Assembly: GCA_031581145.1 (NCBI GenBank)
Contig: JAVLBP010000006.1
Location: 19,373-83,372, forward strand
From: UBA8296 sp031581145
GTDB taxonomy: Bacteria; Bacteroidota; Rhodothermia; Balneolales; Balneolaceae
Length of the DNA: 64,000 nucleotides
Direction of reading: 5' to 3'
The position numbers and the translations under genes are program-made. Shown piece after piece: positions 18,637 through 26,858 of this stretch. The number at the start of each line of letters is the position of its first letter. The first letter of the stretch is position 1. Under the pieces are notes generated by a model. It did not search any database, had not been told where the DNA came from, and worked only from the letters and a program-made list of their open reading frames with translations.

Positions 18637-19760
18637 TGCGCCTTTTCTCTTTGAACATGTCGAAGCATCTCTCATATTCCCGCTTGCACGGCCAGGGGCA
18701 ATGTAGCCGTTCTGTATATACCTTTTTGAATACGTTTATGTATACCCTTGTGCATACTCTTTCCCTGGGAATGTTGCTCGTCGCCCTGTTTGGGTGGAAT
18801 GGACTCTCCGCGCAGGTAATAGCTCAAGGACACGGCAGTGTTGAATTAAAGAAGGAGCCTCATCACGGCCTTCATGATACACAAGACCATACGGACCCTC
18901 AGCAGTTGAGCTTGATGGGGCCCACACTCCAACATAGTCCACGTATGGCTCTGCAGTTGGAGGAACAGCTTGGTGGGCCATACCGCTCTGATTTAGACCC
19001 TAAATCGAGCCTACAAGGGTTGTACTCTCCAGGGGTTGGATGGGCAAGCTCACTCATTTTGCCGGGATCCGCTCAACTTGTGGACCAACAATGGGTCCGT
19101 GGTGGGCTTTATCTTGGGCTTGAGGTGGCCGTATGGGCTATTTACGCGTCCAATGAGTCCTCAGCTAGGACAGGCGAGCGAGCGTATGAACAATATGCCA
19201 ATCAAAACTGGAGTGTGGTGAAATATGCGCAGTGGATCATCGATTATCACGAAGCTCATGGACTCTCCAACCCTCATCTATCCGATCTACAAGCAAAGGT
19301 CAACGGGAAACAACCCGCCTACAATATCGATGTCGATTGGAACAGAGTGCCTATTGAAACTCTCCGGAATGTCGAACGGAACACCCTATACGTGTATGGC
19401 ACCCAGCGAGGGGTCAACAACTTTTCACATGTGATGCCCGACTACGGGTCTCAGCAATATTATGAACTTGTGAGTAAGTATTACCAATATGGCCCCGGAT
19501 GGTCTGATTTTGACCCTTCAGACCTCTATTTACCCTGGGATGGTTCTGAAATGTCACCTAATTTCTATGAAGGGCGAGATAAGGCCCAAGCCTTTAATGA
19601 CCAGTACCGAACAGCCTCATCCATGTTATCACTTGTCATTTTGAACCATGTGATCTCTGCTTTTGACTCGTTTTTTTCCCGAAGATTGGCACAATCAAGG
19701 CTTGAGTTAGACGCTCCATCGACCCCCTCGGAAGTTGCAACCTTTCGACTCCACTTTTAA
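18636..19760 (+). CDS. Exported protein of unknown function, DUF5683-like
   Basis: 374 residues. A hydrophobic segment near residues 35-58 ending in GLSAQ suggests export. The middle, SPGVGWASSLILPGSAQLVD then GGLYLGLEVAVWAIYA, resembles the short membrane-embedded motif of DUF5683-type envelope proteins, and a second hydrophobic patch lies near 335-350 (MLSLVILNHVISAFDSFF). Tyr- and Asp-rich stretches lie between. No enzyme motif is seen. Its ATG shares one base with the stop of the protease-barrel gene, and its stop overlaps the PASTA gene start by one base, so it belongs to the porUV operon. The function is not known. Confidence 0.7.
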   Translation: MRLFSLNMSKHLSYSRLHGQGQCSRSVYTFLNTFMYTLVHTLSLGMLLVALFGWNGLSAQVIAQGHGSVELKKEPHHGLHDTQDHTDPQQLSLMGPTLQHSPRMALQLEEQLGGPYRSDLDPKSSLQGLYSPGVGWASSLILPGSAQLVDQQWVRGGLYLGLEVAVWAIYASNESSARTGERAYEQYANQNWSVVKYAQWIIDYHEAHGLSNPHLSDLQAKVNGKQPAYNIDVDWNRVPIETLRNVERNTLYVYGTQRGVNNFSHVMPDYGSQQYYELVSKYYQYGPGWSDFDPSDLYLPWDGSEMSPNFYEGRDKAQAFNDQYRTASSMLSLVILNHVISAFDSFFSRRLAQSRLELDAPSTPSEVATFRLHF

Positions 19761-20569
19761 TGAAAAATCCATTACGTCGTATTCGTAAAGATGGATGGCA
19801 GGCCTTAGGAGGTATTATTGTCGTTGGCGGCGTAGTTGCGAGCATCATGATCTGGATTGTCATGCCTTGGTACACTCGCTTTAATCAAGGTGTAACAGTG
19901 CCAGAACTCACTGCACTATCCTACAACGAGGCGGTCTCAACACTGGAGCAAGCTGGACTTCGCATAGGGGTCGCTGCACGTCGCAATCAAACGAATGTAC
20001 CACCCAACGCGATTATCGATCAAAATCCTAAACCGTTTAGCATTGTCAAACCAAACCGGCGAGTCTATGTGACGGTGAACGCCCAATCACGCCCCAAAGC
20101 TGTGGTCCCACGTGTGGTGGATATGTCACTACGCAATGCGACCATTCAACTCGAAAATTCAGGGTTAAGCGTCGGGAATTTACGCTATGAATCGAACCGT
20201 TTTCGCAATACGGTGCTTGATCAATCGCTCATTGCAGGTGATACCGTTAATAAAGGCGCGCGAGTCGATCTCGTGATTAGTGATGGGTTGGGCGATACGC
20301 GCGTTCGTGTCCCTGAGCTAGCAGGATTACGATTACCGGAAGCACAACAACGGCTCCAGGCGGTAGGTTTGCGTATTGCCGAAATTCGATTCCAACCCGT
20401 GAGCGATGACGTCACACCCAATACCGTCCTTGAGGTGATACCCGATGATGTGTTACTTATTGAAGGGGAGTCCCTAACACTCATTGTAGCTCAACAACAA
20501 GGAAGCCTTGAGCAAGCCGAACGGGAACAAGCCAGTGTGGAAGGTGGATCAAGAGATTCACTTCCTTGA
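19760..20569 (+). CDS. Membrane-anchored PASTA-domain protein
   Basis: 269 residues. One transmembrane segment (about residues 14-35, GGIIVVGGVVASIMIWIV) is followed by three PASTA repeats at roughly 44-107, 112-176 and 181-246. Each opens with a VPEL/VPRVV-type strand and contains the helix that ends in GL. PASTA domains bind peptidoglycan fragments in kinases and penicillin-binding proteins. Here there is no kinase or transpeptidase domain, so the protein is probably a periplasmic wall-binding anchor. Its start overlaps the preceding stop by one base; rpe follows 27 bases later. Confidence 0.9.
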   Translation: MKNPLRRIRKDGWQALGGIIVVGGVVASIMIWIVMPWYTRFNQGVTVPELTALSYNEAVSTLEQAGLRIGVAARRNQTNVPPNAIIDQNPKPFSIVKPNRRVYVTVNAQSRPKAVVPRVVDMSLRNATIQLENSGLSVGNLRYESNRFRNTVLDQSLIAGDTVNKGARVDLVISDGLGDTRVRVPELAGLRLPEAQQRLQAVGLRIAEIRFQPVSDDVTPNTVLEVIPDDVLLIEGESLTLIVAQQQGSLEQAEREQASVEGGSRDSLP

Positions 20570-20596
20570 AATGGGCTCAAAACTGTATCTTTTGGC

Positions 20597-21292
20597 ATGC
20601 CCTTGACCAATCCATCCACTCCATTTATCGCACCTTCCATTCTGTCTGCTGATTTTGGGCATTTGGGTGATGATGTTCGCGAAGCGGTGGGGCTAGGAGC
20701 AGCGTGGATTCACTGCGATGTCATGGATGGTCATTTTGTGCCAAATTTAACGTTTGGACCCGATACCGTTCGCGCTGTACGATCAGCCGTACCAGACGCC
20801 ACGTTAGACGTGCATTTGATGGTAGAACGTCCTGAAGGGATGCTTGAACCCTTCCGGAGCGCAGGTGCAGATATTCTCTCGGTCCATGTGGAGGCATGCC
20901 CCCATTTACACAGAACCATTCAACAAATCCATAACTTGGGTGCCGCAGCCGGTGTGGCATTGAATCCAGCAACCCCCTGGCAGAGAATTGAGCCCGTATT
21001 ATCCATGGTGGATGTCGTGGTCATCATGAGTGTAAACCCAGGCTTTGGGGGACAATCCTTTATCATGGAAACGCTCGATAAAGCCAGAGCTCTGCGAGAT
21101 TGGCGCTCCAAACATGAGGCCTCTTTTTTGATTCAGTTTGATGGTGGTGTCTCACCCGATACCATCGACGCATGCCTAGATGCAGGGGGGCAATCGCTGG
21201 TGGCAGGCAGTGCATTTTTTAAGGCTCCGGATCGAAAGGAGCGGTGGGCATTGTTTCAATCAAAAATCGAGCAAAACAAAGTAAATCAATGA
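20597..21292 (+). CDS. rpe: Ribulose-phosphate 3-epimerase
   Basis: 231 residues with the family motifs in order: APSILSADFGHLGDDV, HCDVMDGHFVPNLTFGPD, DVHLMVERP, MSVNPGFGGQSF and QFDGGVSPDT. The paired aspartates in CDVMDG and FDGG and the histidine of DVHLMV form the acid/base and metal site. The enzyme interconverts ribulose 5-phosphate and xylulose 5-phosphate in the pentose phosphate pathway (cytosol). The usual QVDGG is QFDGG here, a mild change. It closely follows the PASTA gene and precedes phoH. Confidence 0.96.
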   Translation: MPLTNPSTPFIAPSILSADFGHLGDDVREAVGLGAAWIHCDVMDGHFVPNLTFGPDTVRAVRSAVPDATLDVHLMVERPEGMLEPFRSAGADILSVHVEACPHLHRTIQQIHNLGAAAGVALNPATPWQRIEPVLSMVDVVVIMSVNPGFGGQSFIMETLDKARALRDWRSKHEASFLIQFDGGVSPDTIDACLDAGGQSLVAGSAFFKAPDRKERWALFQSKIEQNKVNQ

Positions 21293-21310
21293 GATCTCGC
21301 ATGCTGGTCA

Positions 21311-21356
21311 TAGAAAAGCAGATGTTAGAAAAGCTGATGATAGAAAACGCACATGA
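21311..21356 (+). repeat. 15-bp tandem repeat, three units, upstream of phoH
   Basis: TAGAAAAGCAGATGT (21311-21325), TAGAAAAGCTGATGA (21326-21340) and a diverged TAGAAAACGCACATGA (21341-21356) run directly into the phoH ATG at 21353. The repeat fills most of the rpe-phoH gap and supplies the A-rich stretch ahead of the start codon. Confidence 0.8.
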
Positions 21357-22435
21357 GTGAATCCTCCTCAGTCACAGAGTCTGTCCAACCCGTCGTATTT
21401 TCGCTAGAGCACAGCACACCTGTTGAGCTCTTTGGGCCTGCGGATTGTCATTTAAAACAACTTGAAGCGTCATTCCCCGATTGTGTCATCACCGCAAGAG
21501 GTTCTACGCTCAAACTCTCAGGAGAGGGGAAAGAAACGGCTGCTTTGCGGGAGATTTTTGCTGAATTGGAGTCGATGATTCAGCGTGGGCAACAAATTGA
21601 TGCCCATGATATTGATACACTCGTAACATTATGGAGTCCTGCTCCACACCGCCCAGCTGATGCCCCCCCATCCAAGGATTCTAGCAAGAAATCTACCAAA
21701 AAGCGTTCCAAAAGTGGTGATAATGATCCTTCTGCCATCCTTCATACCCACCGTGGAGAGCCTGTTTTGGCTCGCACCAAAGGACAACAAGCCATAGTCG
21801 ATCAATCTGAAGACCATGATATCGTATTTGCGATAGGCCCTGCAGGGACTGGGAAAACCTACACATCTGTAGCCCTAGCGGTTGCCGCATTAAAAAGTAA
21901 GCGGGTTCAAAAAATTATCTTGGCACGCCCAGCTGTAGAAGCTGGGGAAACGCTTGGGTTTTTACCTGGGGCCATTAAAGAGAAAATCGACCCTTACCTC
22001 CGCCCTCTGTATGACGCCTTGGAGGAGATGATTGATTCCGAACGGCTCGATTATTTTGTGTCTAAAAACATTATCGAGATCGCTCCACTAGCATACATGC
22101 GAGGTCGAACGCTTAATAATGCTTTTGTGATCCTTGATGAAGCTCAAAATGCCACCCAGGCACAGCTAAAAATGCTTTTGACTCGGATTGGATTCAATTC
22201 CAGGGCAATTATTACGGGGGATATTACCCAAACGGATTTGCCAAATTCCGCACATTCTGGCCTAAAAACTGTGCAGTCGATTCTGGCAAATATTCGAGGT
22301 ATCTCCTTTGTCCATCTTGATCGAAGCGATGTCGTACGCCATCGGTTGGTGAAGGATATCATTCAAGCGTATGAATCGTTTGAGGATACACAAGATCAAC
22401 GGCCACATAAGCGATCTTCCGCAAAGGGGGAATAG
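21353..22435 (+). CDS. PhoH-like P-loop ATPase
   Basis: 360 residues. The Walker A motif GPAGTGKT is at 162-169 and the Walker B/DEAQN motif starts at D262. ILARPAVEAGETLGFLPG and ITGDITQTDLP are hallmarks of the PhoH family. The N-terminal 100 residues resemble the small nucleic-acid-binding region of PhoH/YbeZ proteins, joined by a Lys/Ser-rich linker (KDSSKKSTKKRSKSGD). YbeZ-type members work with the YbeY nuclease in RNA processing and the stress response; no ybeY is visible in this window. Two bases separate it from the MBL hydrolase gene. Confidence 0.93.
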   Translation: MSESSSVTESVQPVVFSLEHSTPVELFGPADCHLKQLEASFPDCVITARGSTLKLSGEGKETAALREIFAELESMIQRGQQIDAHDIDTLVTLWSPAPHRPADAPPSKDSSKKSTKKRSKSGDNDPSAILHTHRGEPVLARTKGQQAIVDQSEDHDIVFAIGPAGTGKTYTSVALAVAALKSKRVQKIILARPAVEAGETLGFLPGAIKEKIDPYLRPLYDALEEMIDSERLDYFVSKNIIEIAPLAYMRGRTLNNAFVILDEAQNATQAQLKMLLTRIGFNSRAIITGDITQTDLPNSAHSGLKTVQSILANIRGISFVHLDRSDVVRHRLVKDIIQAYESFEDTQDQRPHKRSSAKGE

Positions 22436-22437
22436 CC

Positions 22438-23283
22438 ATGGCTATGAGTGGACTGACTCGACACATGTATGCCTTGCACGAAGGGGTGTTTTCGGTAGGA
22501 ATGGACAAGGTGTTTCATCGTCTCGTACCAGGTGAAGAGGCTGCCAAAGGAGCCTTGAAATTATCATTGAATCCCTTTTTGATCCTTCAAGATGATGCCG
22601 TGATTCTGTTGGATCCAGGGATGGGGGAGTTTACCCAGGATGGTTCTGTAGAAGTGATGCGTCAAAATCTTGCAGACGTTGGATTGACCCCTGAGGATGT
22701 GACCGATGTAGTAATCTCTCACCTTCACCTCGATCATATTGGGGGCTTGGCTCATCAAGAGGATGGATACTGGCAACTGACGTTTCCTGAAGCTACACAT
22801 TGGATCAATCGTGATGAAATCGCGCGAGTTGAAACCAAGGGGACCTTTTATGGTGAGCGCCAAACTGAATTCTTCTTTTTTGTGGTCTCTAGAGCCTCTA
22901 TCGAGCGGATTGAGACAGGAGCCATTCCGCTCAGAGGATGGTCTTCACGTCATCTTGGGGGGCATACAAGCCATTCTGTGGCATGGATTATCGGGGAGGA
23001 CTCCCCTTCTGAACCTACGTATGTCATGGCAGGCGACGTGGTGGGCTCCAAAGGGGCGTTGCTACGACGATATCAAGCCAATTATGATGTAGATCCTAAG
23101 CAAGCCTCTGACGCTAGAGAAGCCTTAAAAAAAGAGGCGTTTGATAAAGGTTGGACGTTTATGGCTTATCACGAAGCTACTGCTCCCTTCATGAGATTAA
23201 CGGCTTCTTCGACTAGTGGTTACACAGTTGAGGCAGTCAAGATGGATCAGGGTATGCCATTAGGCAGCACTGATCAAGGTTAG
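22438..23283 (+). CDS. MBL-fold metallo-hydrolase
   Basis: 281 residues of the metallo-beta-lactamase fold. The HxHxDH motif is at H95, H97, D99 and H100 (SHLHLDHIGGL). A further metal histidine lies in HLGGHTSHS and an aspartate in VMAGDVVGSKG. The layout is like the AHL-lactonase and glyoxalase II-like groups, but the substrate cannot be assigned. It follows phoH after two bases. Its stop overlaps the stop of the convergent APC transporter by four bases. A second ATG six bases in is equally possible as the start. Confidence 0.85.
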   Translation: MAMSGLTRHMYALHEGVFSVGMDKVFHRLVPGEEAAKGALKLSLNPFLILQDDAVILLDPGMGEFTQDGSVEVMRQNLADVGLTPEDVTDVVISHLHLDHIGGLAHQEDGYWQLTFPEATHWINRDEIARVETKGTFYGERQTEFFFFVVSRASIERIETGAIPLRGWSSRHLGGHTSHSVAWIIGEDSPSEPTYVMAGDVVGSKGALLRRYQANYDVDPKQASDAREALKKEAFDKGWTFMAYHEATAPFMRLTASSTSGYTVEAVKMDQGMPLGSTDQG

Positions 23284-25364
23284 CCGTACTGTTTTCGGAT
23301 GGCTTCGATATCAGAAAGCTCCCCGATAATGGAGACCTCATCCCCTTTCATGAGCTCGGTATCCCCGTGAGGGATGGTCACTATGCCCTGTCGCCGTATA
23401 ACCGCAACAAGACTCTGACCTGGGAAGCGGATATCACGAAGTTTTTTTCCTATGACTGCATTGCTCGCTTCTGTTTCCCCAATAATGAGGTTGACAAATC
23501 GTTCGTCACGTAGCAAGATTTCGCGCAAATCGGTCTCGTCATCGGCCTTATCCCAGTGTCCAAGGAAAGTCGTATTGTCAATCACTTCAGCCAAATGAGC
23601 AAGAATTCTCAAATGCTGGGTGGCGTTGTTTGTAGAGCTCACAAGAAAAATAATGGCATGCAGAGATTCATCTCCTAACTCCTTAAAAACAGTGGGCTCG
23701 GCAAGCCGGACCAAAATCAATTCTGAGGAGGTTGCGTCTGGGATTCTCACATGATGCAAACAAACACCTTCGGTAAGCGTCATAGCATGATCATCGGGGC
23801 CTTCGGCGAAACGGTCTCGCAGCAGGGTTGCATCACAATTGATTCGACTTGTCATATGATTCGCCACTTGGGTGAGTAACGTCTCATAATCCTTTTTGAA
23901 CTGGTCAAATACCGCGGATCTCGCCACTACAGCTTCGTAGGGATCGTCCTTTCGTAGTCCTTTCTCACGCATGATACTTCGAAGTTCACTATCCAGCCCC
24001 TCATCCACATGCCGACTCATGCGCGCTGTAACGTGGAAAATGGCACCCTGCCGATCCACTTTGTCCACTGCGTAATAGAAATACCACAACACACAGACAA
24101 AGATGATGGCGATTGTGAATAGGACACTTAGAATACCCATTTCAAGGATGAGTACCACCGAAATGAATATCCCAAAGATTTGAACCCATGGGTAAAATGG
24201 TGATTTGAACCCCGGATCATAGGACTCGATCTTACTTTCGCGCATCACAATGACGGCCACATTCAACAATGCAAACAGAAGCAATTGAAATGCAGAAGCC
24301 AATTTTGCTACTGACTCCACATTAAACATCACCAAAAGCAACACCATGGTCCCCGTTGTCGCGATGACACTGACTACCGGGGTACCATTGCCACTAATCT
24401 TGCCAAAAAACGATGGAATGAGGTTGTCCCGAGCCATGGCAAAGGGATAACGTGATGCCGACAAGATGCCCGCATTTCCCGTGGATGCAAACGCTGCAGC
24501 TGCGGCAATCACCACCAGAGCGAGCCCCACACCCCCTGGCAGCCAGTCCATAAAGAGATCGCCTGTTGTCGCGACCGGCGTTAAATCTTGAAAAAATTGT
24601 GATGGCTCAAGATAGATCACCATCAAAAGCACCCCAACAACGTATACAATAGAGGCTGTCACGAGCGATAAAATCATCCCGAGCGGGATATTTCTATCGG
24701 GGTTTTGCACCTCCTCCGAGACACTTGCAACCTTCGTTAATCCCGTGTAAGACACAAAGACCAGACCGATGGTTGACAAAAAGCCATGGGGTCCAAACTG
24801 GAAAAATGGATCGAATCGATCATTCAAAATGACCTGAAGATCCAGACTGGCGATTTTGAATACCCCCTGCAGGAGGTAGAAAAACATGATCGTAATCAGT
24901 ATGGCCACCAAAAAACGTTGCAAACCTGTGGATTCTTTGGCCCCAACGATGTTAAGAACGCCAAAAATAAGTGTTAACACCACCGCCACAGGGATAATGG
25001 GAAGGTCAATAAAGACAGCGATGTAAGCCCCCATTCCAATCAGAGCGAATGCACTCTTAAAAATTAAGGCAAACCATGAGCCCATTCCCCCTATGGTTCC
25101 CATCACAGGTCCAAGGCTCCGATCGATAAAGTAGTAGGCCCCACCTGCACGTGGCATGGCTGTTGAGAGTTCTGCAACGCTAAACATCGAGGGTAAAATC
25201 AAAAACCCCGCCAATAAATACGCTAAGAAAACAGACGAGCCCGTTTGGGAGGCAGCTAATCCAGGAAGTAAGAAAAACCCGGATGAAAACATCGCACCTG
25301 TACTAATGGCGAAAACGTCCATTAGGGTGAGCTTTTTCTCTAATTTTTCCCCTTTTTTTGCCAA
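23280..25364 (-). CDS. APC-type amino acid/cation transporter fused to EIIA-like and RCK_C domains
   Basis: 694 residues. About 12 transmembrane segments of the APC superfamily fill residues 15-440 (ISTGAMFSSGFFLLPG, MPRAGGAYYFIDRS). Residues about 465-610 look like a PTS EIIA type 2 (nitrogen-PTS) domain: GVCLHHVR places H538 where GIxLPH has its phosphorylated histidine. Residues about 626-694 look like an RCK_C/TrkA_C ligand-binding domain (DIRFPGQSLVAVIRRQG, GDEVSIIG). Transport is thus likely gated by a ligand and perhaps by phosphorylation. The substrate is unknown. The gene is divergent from lysC and convergent with the MBL gene. Confidence 0.88.
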   Translation of the reverse strand: MAKKGEKLEKKLTLMDVFAISTGAMFSSGFFLLPGLAASQTGSSVFLAYLLAGFLILPSMFSVAELSTAMPRAGGAYYFIDRSLGPVMGTIGGMGSWFALIFKSAFALIGMGAYIAVFIDLPIIPVAVVLTLIFGVLNIVGAKESTGLQRFLVAILITIMFFYLLQGVFKIASLDLQVILNDRFDPFFQFGPHGFLSTIGLVFVSYTGLTKVASVSEEVQNPDRNIPLGMILSLVTASIVYVVGVLLMVIYLEPSQFFQDLTPVATTGDLFMDWLPGGVGLALVVIAAAAAFASTGNAGILSASRYPFAMARDNLIPSFFGKISGNGTPVVSVIATTGTMVLLLVMFNVESVAKLASAFQLLLFALLNVAVIVMRESKIESYDPGFKSPFYPWVQIFGIFISVVLILEMGILSVLFTIAIIFVCVLWYFYYAVDKVDRQGAIFHVTARMSRHVDEGLDSELRSIMREKGLRKDDPYEAVVARSAVFDQFKKDYETLLTQVANHMTSRINCDATLLRDRFAEGPDDHAMTLTEGVCLHHVRIPDATSSELILVRLAEPTVFKELGDESLHAIIFLVSSTNNATQHLRILAHLAEVIDNTTFLGHWDKADDETDLREILLRDERFVNLIIGETEASNAVIGKKLRDIRFPGQSLVAVIRRQGIVTIPHGDTELMKGDEVSIIGELSDIEAIRKQYG

Positions 25365-25432
25365 ATTTGCGCGACCTTACGTTGTTGAATGTTGAAGTAA
25401 TATATTCTTTTCTCCAAAACTCTGATGCGAAC

Positions 25433-26827
25433 GTGAGCCAAACACAACCCAACAGTAAACACACTCTGGTCAAATTTGGAGGCTCATCACTTGCATCACC
25501 TAACGCATGGAAGCTCGTTTTCGGTCACATTCGTGAAAGTTATCAGAAGCAACCCTTAATCGTTGTTGTTTCTGCGCTTGGCAAAACCACTCGAGCACTC
25601 GTGGGTTGCATACAAGAGGCTACTCTCGGTAAACGTGAAGAAGTTGAGCAAAAACTCAACGAAATCTGGGCGACTCATAAACGTATTGCCCTTGCGTCCT
25701 TAGACTTGATCTTAGCAAAAAATCTTGAGCAACGGCCGCGACTGGAGAAGCAGATTGATGACTTCTTGGCGAGCTTGCATCAAGAGGCTATGCTGCTCTG
25801 CGACAAACTCCACCATCACCCCTCCCCCATGTCGTCATCCTATGGTGATGCCATGCTAAGTTTTGGCGAACGCGCTACCTCACAGATTTTTCAGTGGGTT
25901 CTTGACGTAGCTGGATACCCCTCGGTATGGATAGATGCTCGCGATATTATCATCACAGATGAAACGTTTGGTGCAGCCAAACCAGATCAAGTCCGTACCC
26001 AGCATGCGTTGAGGCAGCATCCCTCCCTTTCGACATTTTGGTCAGCTGTTCAAAAACCACAAGAGCCATTACAAAAACCACCACAAGAGCGACCTGATGA
26101 GCAACCACTCAGAAAGGAGATCCCAATCCCTGTGATTGGGGGTTTTATGGGACGCTCTTTGTCAGGATTCCCTACAACTCTTGGGTTTGAAGGGTCTGAT
26201 CTCACCACAACATTGCTTGCGGAGGCCTCTGTTGCTGAGCGTGTTACAATCTTCACCGATGTGGATGGGATTATGACGACAGATCCGCGCGTCGTGCCTC
26301 ATGCAAAGCACATTCCAACCTTATCCTATGACGAGGCTGAAGATCTAGCCATGGGTGGTGCTCGGGTCTTACATCCTCAAACCTTAAAGCCCGTCATCGA
26401 ATCAAAGATTCCTGTCCATGTGCGAAATACCTTTCGACCTGATCATCCAGGCACCATCATTGGACCCCAACATGCAAAAACCACGCACGCCCCGTTTGTG
26501 GAAGGGTGGAAAGCTGTAGCCATGACTCTTAAACAAAAACGTGATGATACCAACGAAACCGACGACACTAATAATACCGACGACACAGCAGTGTTAACGT
26601 TTATACATGCCACTGATGAGGGACAGGCATTGTTGCGTCAATGGAGCGAAGCGTATGACCTCAAGCTACATGTTGATGCACATGGGTGGCACCTTTATCT
26701 AGCCTCTTTGGCAGTCACAAAGTCAGTCACAAAGTCAGACCCAACGCCTGCTTCAGAAGAAAGGCAGCCATCTGAGCCCCCGTTTGCGTTGAGTTTACCC
26801 GCAATCCACGACATCTTCTTCCCTTAG
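25433..26827 (+). CDS. lysC: Aspartate kinase, with reduced regulatory region
   Basis: About 464 residues from the GTG at 25433, chosen because it lies a few codons before TLVKFGGSSLAS, where aspartokinases normally start. VVVVSALGKTTRA, FEGSDLTTTLLAE and FTDVDGIMTTDPRVV define the kinase. A Pro/Gln-rich insert (KPQEPLQKPPQERPDEQP) interrupts the kinase domain. The C-terminal 100 residues, where two ACT domains usually lie, are short, carry a Thr/Asp repeat and show no clear ACT pattern. The enzyme phosphorylates aspartate for lysine, threonine, methionine and diaminopimelate synthesis. Feedback control may be altered or lost. It is divergent from the APC transporter. Confidence 0.9.
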   Translation: MSQTQPNSKHTLVKFGGSSLASPNAWKLVFGHIRESYQKQPLIVVVSALGKTTRALVGCIQEATLGKREEVEQKLNEIWATHKRIALASLDLILAKNLEQRPRLEKQIDDFLASLHQEAMLLCDKLHHHPSPMSSSYGDAMLSFGERATSQIFQWVLDVAGYPSVWIDARDIIITDETFGAAKPDQVRTQHALRQHPSLSTFWSAVQKPQEPLQKPPQERPDEQPLRKEIPIPVIGGFMGRSLSGFPTTLGFEGSDLTTTLLAEASVAERVTIFTDVDGIMTTDPRVVPHAKHIPTLSYDEAEDLAMGGARVLHPQTLKPVIESKIPVHVRNTFRPDHPGTIIGPQHAKTTHAPFVEGWKAVAMTLKQKRDDTNETDDTNNTDDTAVLTFIHATDEGQALLRQWSEAYDLKLHVDAHGWHLYLASLAVTKSVTKSDPTPASEERQPSEPPFALSLPAIHDIFFP

Positions 26828-26858
26828 AATCTGTATTTTACGTTCAAATAACCTGCTT

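Noticed and set aside
25358..25432. Longer aspartokinase starting at the TTG at 25358
   Set aside because: The added residues have no kinase character and overlap the start of the divergent transporter; the GTG at 25433 gives the normal N-terminus.
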